Shown piece after piece: positions 42,450 to 54,370 of a DNA stretch of 64,000 bases; the first letter of the stretch is position 1, and each line of letters begins with the position of its first letter. Both the position numbers and the translations under genes were made by a program. The DNA comes from Ailurus styani (Eukaryota > Chordata > Mammalia > Carnivora > Ailuridae). Below the pieces are notes generated by a model. The model searched no databases. It saw only the letters and a list, made by a program, of their open reading frames with translations, and was not told the origin of the DNA. Location: NCBI GenBank assembly GCA_002007465.1, contig LNAC01000380.1, positions 376,429 through 440,428 on the forward strand, read 5' to 3'.

Positions 42450-42812
42450 CTAGAATATTAGTTTGCTAAGGCTACCATAACAAAGTACCACAAACTGAGT
42501 GGCGTGAAACACAGAAATCAATTTTTTCCCAGCCCTGGGGGCTGCAGGTCCAAGATCCAGGTGTTGACAGGGCTAGTTCCTCTAAAGGACTCCTCCCCTG
42601 GCATGTGGGCATCTGTCCTCTCCCTGTGTCCTCACCTGGCCATCCTTCTGTGCATGTCTGTATCTTGATCTCATCTTCTTATAAGAACCCAGTTATATTC
42701 GATTAAGACCCACCCTAATGACCTCATTTTACTTTAATCACCTCTGTTAAGAACCTCTACCCTAACGACTTTAATATATGAATTTTGGGGACATGACTCA
42801 TCTCGTAACAGT
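42450..42812 (-). mobile_element. MLT1-like MaLR LTR
   Basis: 'ATTAGTTTGCTAAGGCTACC', 'ATAACAAAGTACCACAAACTGAGTGG', 'CTCCCTGTGTCCTCACC', 'CTTCTTATAAGAACCC' and 'GATTAAGACCCACCCTAATGACC' are a strong reverse-complement MLT1 match, better preserved than most copies in this window. Confidence 0.9.
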
Positions 42813-43787
42813 TACTGTCCTTACAGAACAAGGGCTCCCAGAATCTTTCAACTGCCCACTGGGCCAATGCACCCCACAGTGAGCTGTCACATGGGGACAC
42901 CAGGCCAGAACTGGGTCAGGTGGTCCCATAATATAACTACATGATTGGTTTAGTTTTGAGATGTTTGTTGCATTTATCAGCTTTTTAAATTTTGTGATCT
43001 TTCACGATCAATTTTCTTATTTTTAATAAATATGCATGATCCATCATACTTTTTCCTAAAAAGGACATTGAAAATTGAACAAGTTCCAGGCTTTGACAAA
43101 CCTGTACCTGCCCCCACTGCTGGCTGTTCCTCTGCCTACGACTTGCTCCCCTCAAGATGTTTTCAGGGTGAAGCTTTGAAGAGAAAAAATAAAACATACT
43201 CTTCCTGGGAAAGCAATTTCCCCCACCACCTGGCACAGAGTAAGTGCCTGGTAAGTATTAGCTTCTTAGGTTGGTTATCCCATGACAAGTCGTAGGAACA
43301 TATAGTTTGCCTGCCAAGTGAACCAGGAAGCACAGGCAGGGAAATGGAAAGTGGGGGTGGAAAAGGGTCAAAGAAAGCCTGTGGTGATGAACGGCTTCTC
43401 CTGTGGGGCTCCATCCTGCACGGCCTCCGGGAATCCACTTTTGGATTTGGGACTCCGAACGGACCTTGCCTCAGGACCGTCCCACAGATGTATACTGACT
43501 CAACTGCCACGGACTGAGGGTTTACTCCTGGGGGTATCATGACCCCTTGATTCTTTTCTCTGGACACTACCCATGGCTAGACCGAGGCCACAGGGTGGGG
43601 TGACAGCAGGTGCTGTTGTCACCTGCTGTGACCCGTTCCCTCATTCGTGGGTCAGCCTCATACCCAGTTTAGAAGAGCTGAGGGTGAAAACTTTGGTTAG
43701 CTGACTTTCTTGACATTACCTACAGAAACCCATGTATCTTGGAAGCCTACTTCAGACCCAGCAATTCTATTTAGGAATCTGTTTATG
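42813..43787. other. Unassigned sequence
   Basis: No repeat or exon was recognised. An AT-rich patch lies at about 42925-43060. Confidence 0.42.
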
Positions 43788-44010
43788 TCAGAGGTCAGCA
43801 ACTTTTTCTGGAAAGAGCAAGTTGGTAAATATTTTAGGTTTCGAAAGCCACGTGGTCATCCGTGGCAATGACTCAGCTCACCATCGTAGCATGAAAGCAG
43901 CCCCACGATTCAGAAATGAATGGATATGGCTGTGTTTCAATAAAACTTTATTTGCACAAATAGGGAGAGGGCCAGATTTACCCTGTGAGCCACAGTTGTC
44001 AGCCTCTGGT
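43788..44010. mobile_element. hAT-type non-autonomous DNA transposon
   Basis: 'CAGAGGTCAGCAACTTTTTCTGGAAAGAGC', 'GGTAAATATTTTAGGTTTCGAAAGCCA', 'GGCTGTGTTTCAATAAAACTTTATTTGCAC' and 'GTTGTCAGCCTCTG' show the same family as 32981-33204, here with both inverted ends recognisable (CAGAGGTCAGCAAC ... GTTGTCAGCCTCTG). Confidence 0.75.
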
Positions 44011-47000
44011 TTATGTATTTCTCACATATTCCCTCACAAGGCAGGGAGTGCCAAACATTTGTCTGTTCTGCACCTCGGATGTTCCTCTTTTAGGTTCTTC
44101 AGGCTTCAAGCAATTTGGTGATTTGGTGAACCATCAACTCGTGTTTATTTATTTTAGATCCTACCCAGGAAATGTACCCAGAAAACATTAGACTTGCCTT
44201 AAGGTGCCTCTTCTTAAGACAAAACAAATTCATTTCGAAAGAAAAACAGAACGAAGACAAAAACAAATAAACTTCATTAAGGTTCTTGGTACACGAGGGC
44301 GCTCGCCGGCTCCTGTGACTGCTCTGTGCCCCTCGTGGCCCCTCAGGTCCCTGCGCTCATTCTCTCTGGCTCTCATTCTCTGTGTCACGTCTTAGAAGGG
44401 GTTAGGGACAAGGAAAAGCCAGCTGACTGTACTTACATCACAACGTTGTTCTCAGGGTAAAGCATCCGGTTCTCCCACCCTTTTTCCAACATCCCACTGC
44501 CACCCCACGAAAAGAACGGAAGATCAATACAGTAGGCAGGGGCCAATGCTCCCCACCTCTGTAAGGGCTGGGACAGAAAAGCAGTGACATTGCTGTTCTT
44601 CCTGCTCAGTCTTTCAACTCAACCTGCCCTTCTCCACAGCTGGAGACATGGCAAGTCTGAAGGTGCTTCAAATGGTTAAAAAATGACCTCCCTCTGAGCT
44701 GGAAGGAAAAAGGTTGCCAGAGGAGTGGCAAGGTTGATGGATTACAAATTTTAGGTAGGTCACACTTCACCTGTTCTGAGTTATCAGGGCTTCTTCCATG
44801 ATTTCTTACCTTGGCTAAAGCAAGAAAATACTCGCCTTTTGCTGGAATAAAGACTTTACTATAAATTTGGACAATGCCGACCGCCTGGTCAGATCACTGC
44901 AGGACGGGAAGACACTGCCATGGGGGGTGGTCATCTCTCTGCTGGCTGTCTTGGTCATGGAGACCCACCCCCTGGCTGGCTTTCACAGGAAGATGTGAAA
45001 GGCCCCTGGGAGAGGTGGCAGGAGATAACATGGTATTCCCCAACATTTCCGAAGTGAACAAGTGCCAGGTCATCTCACCCCCTGGGACCCTCACCATTGG
45101 GATGCCACCAAGCTGAGAAGCCCTCAGAATGTTCTGCCTTGTGGCCAGCAGGGCTGAGCGTGTTTTCTGGTGGAGCCCCAGGGTGGATTGCAGGATTTCC
45201 CCTAAGCCTGTTTGCAAGCACTCAATGAACAGAGGGTTCTACAGTCAAAAGAGGGTTCTACGCTGCCTTCTTCTCTTGCCTACTGTCATAACAGTGCTGC
45301 ATGGACGGCCACCTAGAAGTCAAGCTCAGTGGCATCTGCTGACCGTGTGTCCACAGGTCAGGCAGAGTTTGCCTGGCCTCAGCTAGGCTGGACCCTAAGC
45401 TGGCTGGGCCCTGGTATAAGCTGCAGGTCTTTCATCCTGCTTGGACTTGCATCTACCCAAGATGCTTTTTCTTGCAATGAAAGAGGGCAAACCCTACTTG
45501 CTCGTGTCCTGGAATAGCTCATGGGCCAAAGCAAGTCACGTGGCCACAGAAGGGACATGCATGGGCAGCCACCACACTGACATAGGACACTACTGCAGGG
45601 AAGTAAGAGTTGAGACCCAAATTCAATCAGCCCAAGAGTGGCAGCCCCACCTCTGAGATTCACCATGTGCAAAAGCATGGCAAGGCTCTGAGCGGCCCCA
45701 TGGTGACAAAACTTGTTTCATGGAGCCGAGCATTCCCCTTAGTTTTAAACATATGTCCTGTATTCAGAGAACATCTTTTATAATCGGCGTAAGAAGCTTT
45801 CTGCAGAACACACGTTGAGAAGCACGGACATAATATAAATAATGTGGAATTTATAACCAGCAAGCACAGTTCCATCAAAGCTCGCTGGTCTCTGGATGGT
45901 ATGAAGCCACTCCTCCTCCCTCATTCCCAGCCCCTCGAGTCTAAAATGGGGATGCGATCTGTCCTGCCCACCTGCCAGGGATGGGAGGAGAACAGGGTGA
46001 GGTGACAGGTGAGAGCGAGTTCGGCACGTCTGTTACAGTGCGGCACACCAACGTCTGAACTAAGACAGGCAGGGTTGGACTGGCCCCAAGAACTCGCCAG
46101 GAAGAAAGCCAGCAAATGGGCTTGTTTCTATGCTTGCTTTCTGACCATTCTGTCCTGCCAACATTCGCACACATACGCCACAGATTGTGACAGTATCTTT
46201 ATAGGGGGTGTGACACTCCACAAACATTTCAGACTGAGAAATGTGCAGGGGTCAGCTAAGTATTGAAGCTGTCCCCATCTCAGCAAACCGAAGGGGGACT
46301 TTGCCGTGGGTGGGGACTCCAGTCATTGTTTCTCAGTGAGAACCTCCATGGCCTCGATCTCTATGGGGCCAGAGCATCTTCATAGGAGGATTTTCAGACT
46401 TTGTGTCCCAGACGAGGATCTGGGGACAAGGCGGCCACATGAGCCAGCTCTTACCAGGAAAGGCTGCGGTCACAAACAACCCAAGTCTCATGGCTCAGAA
46501 AGCAGACGGGTTTCTCTCCCTTTCTGGGTGAGCACAGCTTTGGCTCCTGGGTCTTTCCCTTGCCTGATGGGTCCGCCAGCATGAAGGCAGAGCAGGACCA
46601 GCCCTGAAAGCACTGTTGATAAGCTAGCCCCTGACTGCACTCGATTCCCTCGGCCACACGTGGGACTTGGCCACAGCCCGTATCGGCACGGGGGAGAACA
46701 CTCCTCCCTCAAGAGGTGGCAGAGGGTCACGGGCCATGGGCAAGGCTGTGTGATCCTACAGAAAGGAAGGAAGCAAGAGGTCTGCCATCACGCCCCAGGA
46801 GCAGTAAACCCAGCACAACCCCCGAAAATAAAAAGGAAGATAAAGCCGGTCACCTTTTACCCTCAGGCTGTCAGGCTTCAGGGCAGAGGCTTAAGTTGTC
46901 TGGTTAGGAAACCCTCACCATCCTACAGTCATCCTGCAGCTTGTGTGAGATCCGGACTTCACGGTAGTCAGCTCAGGCCCCCTCCTGCTGGATCCTTGCA

Positions 47001-48089
47001 CACGGAAAAGCAGGAGGCCCCAGACTCGGGAGTGCAGGATTTCAAAGACTCCTTTTCCCCGGGCCCGGCCAGAGTGCGAGCTCAGCCCTCCCCAGAGGCC
47101 GCTGTCGGCTGCGCCGAGACCTGAGTGCTGTGCCCACGCTACGGGGTCACCGGTGCCACGGCCGCCCCACACTGAGCGCAGAGCACGTCCCCCGGGGACT
47201 CCACAGAAACCGGAGCACGTCTGACCCAGGGCGAGAGACTCTCTGAACCTGAGCTATCTGTAAGTGCCTTCAGCCAAGGGGGTGGGTTTTCTCTCAGAAT
47301 CGTTAGGACCGTGACCACTGTGGAATCTTCGCTTTGCTGACAGTAATCCAACCGCTCTTTCTACAGGGAAACTTCACACATGCAAGAGCATAAGGTGATG
47401 AGCCCGGCAGTTATTTTAAACCCAGACCATCACCAATCTAGGAGACGTGGGCTGTGAGCTCGCTGGAATCCCACCACGCCCTGTCTCTGACGCCCCCCAC
47501 GGTAGACGCTCGTCTGGGTTCATCCCAGTGGTACCTGCCCGCCTGGGGTTGTCCTGTGACTTGTCTGTTTCCAGGCAGGGACAGAATCCTGAGTGTTCTA
47601 ACAGCTCCCTGACCCGCAGGGTCTGCCCCCACCCCCTCTCTCTGAAACACACTCACGGACGATTGTGTGATTGGACACCAGAACAGAGGACTGCTCTGTG
47701 TTTGAATCTGAATTCCACCAAACGCAAGCTGCGTCACTCTCAGCCAATCCCTGAAACCCTGTAACCTGCAGGGAGGACACACAGGCCTCATGGGGTTGGC
47801 CGTGCTTGGGGCCCAGAGAACAGAACCCCTTGCCCTCGTCCTGGAGGCTGACAGTTCCCAGACAGACTGAGAACCAGCGTGCAGAGTGGCCGGGGTTCCT
47901 GATGGCACAATTATCTGTACACCTTCCTGGAGACACAGAAAGGTGTTTTCTAAGAAGCACGTCCTCCTGAAGAATATGTTTCTCGTCTCTCTAACAAACA
48001 CTTCTAGAGCAACATGCTCTCTATCATTGCATCTCTGGCACAATAAACTAACTCAACGCCACAACCTGCAGCCAGCTGCTCTTGCTGTG
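44011..48089. other. Long stretch without recognised repeats or genes
   Basis: Nothing was recognised with confidence over 4 kb. Two weak hints are a hAT-like end 'ACGTTGAGAAGCACGG' near 45812 and a MIR-like fragment at 47690-47760. A small CpG cluster at 47050-47240 has no other promoter features. Open frames up to 201 codons (47438-48043, minus) overlap others and have no domain. Confidence 0.42.
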
Positions 48090-48560
48090 TGCCGGCCCCG
48101 ACCCCAGTCCTAAGCACAGTGGCACAATCTCTCCCCTCGTGGAATGTTCTAGAGCACGTTTGAGAGACTTAAATGCATTAGAAATCCATACAAGAGATCC
48201 CAGTGGTGATTAGGTCCAGGTAAGAAAACAGCACAAGGAGGAAAGAGAGAAGAGACTGCTTTGGAACGGTGGTGGGGAAGCCCTGTCCATAGGTGACATT
48301 TTGAAACTCATCTTCAGAACAAGAGAGTGAGCCAAGAACCTTCTAGGGGACAGAGCTGCAGGAGCAAGGAACAGAAAGGGCAAAGGCTCAGAGGCTGGAC
48401 CGTAGGAGGAGATGAAGCAAAGAGAAAGGCAGGGGTGGAGCGTGTGGGTCTAGTAGGTCCTGGGAAAGTGTAGATGTAATTCTGGGGGAATTAGAAACCT
48501 CTAGAAGCTGGGGAGTGTCATAAGATCTCATCTTAAGAAGCAGGACCCAAACCACTTTGA
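48090..48560 (-). mobile_element. Ancient L2-type repeat fragment
   Basis: 'AGTGGTGATTAGGTCCAGG', 'GGAAGCCCTGTCCATAGGTGACATTTTGAAACTCATC' and 'GAAAGGGCAAAGGCTCAGAGGCTGG' match the reverse-oriented L2-type repeat weakly but in order. Confidence 0.45.
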
Positions 48561-49677
48561 GGGGAAGGTGTTCCTGGAGAGGCATGAGCAGCTGGGGTCT
48601 ACTCGGTAAGGACTTATGTAAGAGGCCGGGTGGGAGGAGATGCCAGAGCCTTCCAGCATATTCCGCAGGGTAACAGAAACAGGAAAAGGAAACTGGAAGT
48701 CAGGGTCGAAGTCTTGCAACTACAGAGTGCACTCCCTGGAAGATAATACTCATGAGGGATGGACTGGGCTCCCATCAGCCCAGCTGCTGACGCCGGGCAC
48801 CCCTCCCTCCGCCGTCTTCAGGACTTGCACGGGAGCGTGCCAGGGCCAACCCCACACACAGCGTCCCCACACACAATGTCCAGAGAGTGTGCCCTGAACT
48901 GGCTTCCGGCCAGACAGTCTGCTGTGGATATTCTTCCCGATCCCAGGCCAACAACATGGAAACAATCCCCCACGGAGAGATCAAATATTTAAAAACAGAA
49001 GGAAGAAAGGAGAGAAAAGCAGACTTGATTAGAAGGACTCCGTCTTCCCACATGACGCCTTCTGTAACTCTTTTGTTATTTGTCTTTCACGGATACAAAG
49101 TTATCATCGGGAGGAAGAATGTTAATAAAACTGACATTTCCCCATCAGTCAGTGTAATTCACAGTATAACATTTTCCCGATCCAATTATGTTTGCCTGAT
49201 GACTGACATCCAGTTGGACATTGTTGTTCACGTGGAAAAGCGCATTAAAAAGGCCCAGCGATGATTTATCATGCAGAAAGCTGCCTCTTCCAGCGGGGAA
49301 GCATGTCCGTGTGAAGGTCTAGCAGGGAGGCGTCCCCATGATGTCCCCGGCGTGCGTGAGTCTCACGTGTGTGGCAGCCCGATGCAGAAGGGCGGGGACA
49401 TGCCACCCAGAGCATCCTGCCCCAGACAGCCCCTGTCTCCCTGTCACGTGGCTCTGGGTGGATTTGCCAGCAACTCCTGCTCCCCCGGGAGCCCTGCTCT
49501 GCCTAACCTCAGCCCCACTAGGGTGACCGTGCTCAGCTCCGTGCCCACATCCTGCAGACTGCCTGTGTCTCAGCCTCCTGGGAGCATGCTGCGTTCACGG
49601 AAGAATGAGCAAGGTTTAGGGCTGGGGTGGGGCTGGGCGGGAGCTGTGTACAAAGCCAAGGATACAAGGGGAGGGGG
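48561..49677. other. Unassigned sequence with an AT-rich patch
   Basis: No repeat or exon was recognised. The 49060-49280 patch ('GTTAATAAAACTGAC', 'GATCCAATTATGTTTGCC', 'GATGATTTATCATGCAG') has the composition of a conserved non-coding element. Confidence 0.42.
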
Positions 49678-49945
49678 TGCTGGTTTCCTGGAGTTGCTAT
49701 AACAAAACAGCACAGGCTGAGCCGCTTCACCAACACACGGGTGCTCTCTCCCTGCGCTGGTGGCTCGAAGTCTGAGCTCAAGGTGTTCTGGAGGTCGACT
49801 CCTACCTCCTGCCCCTGTCCAGTGGTTTACTGGCATCTTTAATGTCCCTAGACTTGTAGAAATATCCCCCAACCTCTGACTCCATGTTTGCATGATATCC
49901 TCCCTGCGTGCATGTCTGTATCCAATTTTCCCCTGTAGAAAAGTT
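49678..49945 (-). mobile_element. Partial MLT1-like MaLR LTR
   Basis: 'GGTTTCCTGGAGTTGCTATAACAAAACAGCACAGGCTGAG', 'GGTGGCTCGAAGTCTGAG' and 'CCTCCCTGCGTGCATGTCTGTATCC' follow the reverse-complement MLT1 order. The distal third is missing. Confidence 0.7.
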
Positions 49946-50429
49946 CTTTAACTAAAGAAAAATTTATTTTGACACTTTTTGAAACAGTAAAGAAGGATTA
50001 ATTGAAGACTATTGCAATAGGAGACAGAGACTGACCTCAACCAAATACAGCAAAGACAGCTGCTGATTTGTAGCCGTGAAGAAGACTGATGGAAAATCAC
50101 TAAGAGGGGACATCAAGCAGAGGGGATTCTTACTGAATTGACTTAGCAGGATTCTTGTGGCAGCTGGGGTGGGTTGGCCAAGGACAGGTTGGGGCCAAGG
50201 TCAAGAGCTCCTCCGGAAAGGGGTCAGAGGGCCCTAGCTGAAATGCAGTCCAGGAAAGAATCTCTCCCAGAGAATACCAGGCACACCGGGTTAGGCTCAT
50301 CTCAGTTCACTCATCTTAACTGGGTGACATCTGCAAAGACTCTACTGGTCACATTGATGGGTACCTGGAACTAAGCCCTCAGCATCTTTTAGGGAGGCAC
50401 CATTGACCCACAGCAGAAGACATTCCTCA

Positions 50430-50456
50430 TTTTTTACCTTTTTTTTCCCTAAGATT

Positions 50457-50495
<39 letters not shown>

Positions 50496-50663
50496 TTTGA
50501 GAGAGAGAAAGAACAAGAGAGCACAAGCAGAGGAAGTGGGAGAGAGAGAAGCAGGCTCCCCACTGAGCAGGGAGCCCGATAAAGGTCTCCATCCCAAGAC
50601 CCTGGGATCATGACCTGAGCTGAAGGCAGATGCTGAACCCACTGAGCCACCCAGGCACCCCCT
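50430..50663 (-). mobile_element. CAN-SINE with expanded (ATTT)n
   Basis: A reverse full-length copy: T-rich tail, AAGATTTT, eleven or so ATTT units (50457-50500), GAGAGAGAG, 'CACAAGCAGAGGAAG', AAGCAGGCTCCCC and CTGAGCCACCCAGGCACC. CATTCCTCA flanks it at 50421-50429 and about 50664-50672, a likely target duplication. Confidence 0.95.
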
Positions 50664-53017
50664 CATTCCTCACCGTTAAAACAATCCACCCAGGAAGGTT
50701 GTCAGCAGGTCAGGCTCCCGAGAAACAGAGCCTGAGACAAGGATTGAACTTGGGCAGGAGTGTGGTCAGGTGAAACTTGAAAGGGAGTGAAGGAAGTGAC
50801 ACAGAGTAGGTAGGTCTGAGCAGGAAGAGAGAACGTGGCCTTGGCCTCATTCAGGGTCCACATTTGTCCCCAGACCCATCAGTCCTGGAGAGGGGGTAAC
50901 CTCCCTGTCATGTGGCTTCCTGCATCAGAGGGCAGTTCTCCTGGGGAGGGGGCAGCTGAGAGACCCCTGGGGCCAGAATCCAGCCCGGGGGCTCCTCCCT
51001 GGCCTGGGAAGGGGGACCCAGCAGGCCCTGCAGGGCAGAGGTCCCACAGGAGAAATGAGGCTCCGGGGCTTCTGTTTCACCAGGTCCACTGCGCCTGGGA
51101 GCGGGACCCTCTGCAACGTCCCAGGCCCCGCCGTGCCAATCACTGAGAGCTAAGACCCTCTAATGAGATCAAGCAATGGGGACAAAAGCCCTAATGTGAC
51201 GTCTCTTCTACTCTCCAGCTGCAGCAGCGATGCTCAAAGAGGTTTCTGTGGACCGAGTGCAGTCTCTCTAACCAGTGGAAGGAGCTCCCGACCCAGGGCT
51301 CTGCTCTCTCAAAGTGTTTGTCCCCGAGGGACAGTGTCACCATCTGCTTCGAGTCGGTGACCAGACTTGTTCCAAATTGCTTTAAACAGAAAGAAAGAAA
51401 TCATCTTGATTCCCTTGCTGAGGTTGTAGAGAAGAAACTTTGTTTCAAAAAGATTTTTTTTTTAAACCTTCAAGGGGTCATATGGGAAATGGCACAAAAC
51501 AGCATTTCTGGTCGATACATTAAAAAAAGAAGAAGAAGCCTGGAGGTTGGGTGCATGTGGGAGGGTGAGGACCAGTGAAGAGATTTTATTAATTTCTTGA
51601 AAATCTTAAAAAAAAAAAAAGTTTTGCCAGACCATAAGGCAGAACGACCCCAAATCTTTGGAGGATGAAATTTTTGGCCAACTTAAAAAAAAAAAAATCC
51701 TTCACATGTTTGCACTGTTTGGTTTCCATGGGAACCTAAGAAGAACTCTGTAATGCCTTGAGAACTTCTATTTTTATATTAACCCTTTATATCACACACA
51801 AAGGAAACGTAGACGGGAGGGGGGAGGAGGGTGGGGGGGTATAAGGATCCTCGAATCTCATTTCCAAACCACGGAAGAGCTGTGTTTGCTTGGAAGAGCA
51901 GTGTGAAGGCAGAAAGAAAACCGTATGCCCCCCCTCCCCCTGCAAGCAGGGGCTGGGAGAGAGCACTTCACGTGCACACGGCTCATTCCACCTGCTCACA
52001 TTTGTACGGTGACGTGGACGCCTCTCCGGGCACCAGCGTGCCAGGCTGGCAGCTGCAGGGCCCCGGTCGGGGACGTGTGACCCCAGCAGCAGCAGTGTGA
52101 GGTGGGAGCCAGTGGGCTGTTCGTCGGAGCGGGCTCTCGGGAGCATCCCTGGCCTGACGTCCCAGGACCTGGGTTTAGCGCCTCCTGAACACACCTGGAA
52201 GCCAACCAGATGTGGACCGAGAATGGCCTTGTAGGAAACGTAAGCCTCGCTCTCTGCGGGCCCTTGCCTATTGTAGATCCCTAGTGTTTACATTTGGGCT
52301 CCTTGCCTGCGCAAGAGGGACGAGGGGTGTGTGATGTCACGGAGCTTCATTTAGTTCCAAAACCGCCCCAAGGTTGGGGGAGAAAACACCACCACCAGCA
52401 ACACAAAAATAGCAACACGGGTGAGTAAATATGAGTGGGTTTTTTCAGGTCACATTTGCCCCCAAAATAAACCTATTTTAAAAATAATATGTGAATCAAA
52501 CACAGCAACAGGAAGCTGACGGAGAGCTAAATGTGAGCACCTGTTTTTCCTACATAAGAAACTAAAATAAACTCACTGTAATGAAAATCAAGTGCAAAGA
52601 AATGATTGCCTAATTAATTGAATGCTTAACTGATTAGCTGTGCTCTGTAAATGTCTCCGATGTCTTTTCCACTGATTGACAGTGCAGAAGAAAGACAGGA
52701 GGAGGCATCCGCCCTGACCTGGCCTGCCCAGGAGCCACCTGGAGTGGGACGCCCAGGCTGGTTGGTCAAGGGCTTTGCTCGGAGGGAGCAGGTCCCTAGC
52801 TCAGCTGCCCAGTGCCTTGCGACACGGCGGTCTACTCCCCCAGCTCTGGCCTGGGCTTCCTTTGCTCCTTGGAGGAGGACGCACCTGGGTGGAGGCCCAC
52901 AGGGTCGTCTCAGGGTGCTCTTCTGAGAGATTGCTAGATTGCTGGGATCACAGGAGGTGGTGCTTCCCTATCTTGCTGGGCCTGCGTTGTAGCCGTCGTT
53001 GCAAACACGCTTCCTTG
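50664..53017. other. Unassigned sequence with a G-rich tract and an AT-rich patch
   Basis: No transposon was recognised with confidence. 51815-51839 is a G-rich run (GGGAGGGGGGAGGAGGGTGG...), a G-quadruplex candidate. 52490-52690 is AT-rich with TAATTAATTGAATGC at 52611-52625 and resembles conserved non-coding DNA. Confidence 0.42.
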
Positions 53018-53136
53018 GCATTCTGTCCCCCGGTCACACTAAGCTCCATGAGGGCAGGGACCGAGCACGTCCAGTTCTCCCCGCCATTCCAGATCTGGCT
53101 CCTACTCAGAGGCTGCCACGTAATAAGAACACGGTA
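53018..53136 (+). mobile_element. L2/MIR3-like 3' end, left part (split by SINE)
   Basis: 'CACTAAGCTCCATGAGGGCAGGGACCG' and 'ATTCCAGATCTGGCTCCTACTCAGAGGCTGCC' match the conserved LINE 3' end that normally closes with 'aaatatttgttgaatga'. That ending lies beyond the SINE at 53358-53374. Confidence 0.65.
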
Positions 53137-53345
53137 CATGGGGCGCCTGGGTGGCTCAGTTGGTTGAGTGTCTGCCTTCGGCTCGGGTCAGGATCTCAGG
53201 GTCCAGGGATCGAGCCCGATGTCAGGCTCCCTGCTCCGTAGGGAGTTTGCTTCTCCCTCTGCCCCTGTCTGATGCTCCTCCTGCACATGCTCTCTCTTTG
53301 TCAAAGAAATAAATAAATAACACCCTGAGAAATAGATTTCTAAAA
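53137..53345 (+). mobile_element. CAN-SINE inside an L2-type element
   Basis: Head 'GGGGCGCCTGGGTGGCTCAGTTGG', then GGCTCGGGTCAGGATC, GGGATCGAGCCC and (AAAT)n. The host sequence AAGAACACGGTA at 53125-53136 is repeated as AAGAACACAGTA at 53346-53357, giving a target duplication with one later change. Confidence 0.96.
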
Positions 53346-53357
53346 AAGAACACAGTA

Positions 53358-53374
53358 AATATTTGTTGAATGAG
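53358..53374 (+). mobile_element. L2-type 3' end, right part
   Basis: 'AATATTTGTTGAATGAG' completes the element at 53018-53136 once the SINE and one duplication copy are removed. Confidence 0.65.
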
Positions 53375-53407
53375 GTTAATGTTCAAGGAGTAGGGAGTAA
53401 TAATACA

Positions 53408-53865
53408 TGGTTAGTTTTCTATCACTGAGATAAATCAACACAAAACAGTGGTGTGAAGCAAGACAGATTCATTCCCTGACTGTTCTGGAGGTCAGAAGTG
53501 TCCCTGGACAAACGTCGAGGTGTGGGCAGGGCTGTGCTCCCTTCTGGAAGGTCTAGGGGGTCTCTGTGTCCTTGCCTGCTCCACTTTCCACAGGTTGCTC
53601 CCACTTCCTGACTCACGGCATCTCCCTGCATCTTCAAGGCCGAGCAGCAGTGAAGCACGTCCGTCTCACACTGCCCAACATCTGTCTGATTCCCTTGTCC
53701 ACTTTTAAGGACCCTCGCAATGATATCAGCCCCCCCCACTTAGACCACCTGGGATGACCTCCCCATCTCAAGGCTCACTCATCTACAACCCCATCTCCCT
53801 GGGAGGTCATATTCGGGGGTACCAGGATTAAAGCATAGGCACCTTGGGCAGGGGCACTGCAAATA
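53408..53865 (-). mobile_element. MLT1-like MaLR LTR
   Basis: 'TGGTTAGTTTTCTATCACTGAGATAAATC', 'TGTTCTGGAGGTCAGAAG', 'TTTAAGGACCCTCGCAATG', 'CACTTAGACCACCTGGGATGACC' and 'CTCCCTGGGAGGTCATATTCGGGG' follow a reverse-complement MLT1-type LTR of the D/E sort. Confidence 0.72.
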
Positions 53866-54144
53866 CTGTCAGACAGAATAGAACTTTGTAGAAGAAAAAA
53901 GAAGACTGTATTGAGATGGTGCTTTGTTCATTTTTTTGTGGTCCACAGGGCCAAGCAGAGGGAATATATAGAAGGTGTCTGATTAGTAAATGTTTGTGGG
54001 ATAGATTCCTATCCTACACCCATCTATCAAGAAATGACCACCTGTTCTATGTCGCTAATAGCACAGTCACTGGAATAGAAAGGAAGTGCAAACTGGAGCT
54101 GCACCTCTATAATTAAATTTTAGACTCCTTGGTGATAGTAACCA

Positions 54145-54370
54145 AAGACAGTAATCCTATCTAGCTGACATGCAGGGAGCACTCTCCAATCCGCAAAGTG
54201 GTTTTGTAAAGCCTCTCCCACCAGGCCTTCATCCCCACCCTGCGGGTGGTTATGACTGGTTCCATGGTGCAGAAGGAGGAATGCAAGTTCAAAGGCACGG
54301 ATTAACGCAGTCAAGCGCTAATGGCCAGTAAATACCGGGGCCATGTCTTCCTGATCCACATTGCAAGCAC
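54145..54370 (-). mobile_element. MIR SINE fragment
   Basis: 'CATCCCCACCCTGCGGGTGG', 'CATGGTGCAGAAGGAGGAATGC' and 'CAAGCGCTAATGGCCAGTAAATACCGGGGCC' match reverse-complement MIR, diverged. Confidence 0.55.

Noticed and set aside
44874..45386. Possible retroposed gene on the plus strand
   Set aside because: Two neighbouring open frames look tempting, but neither matches a protein I know, the frames are separated by a stop, and there is no poly-A tail or target duplication.
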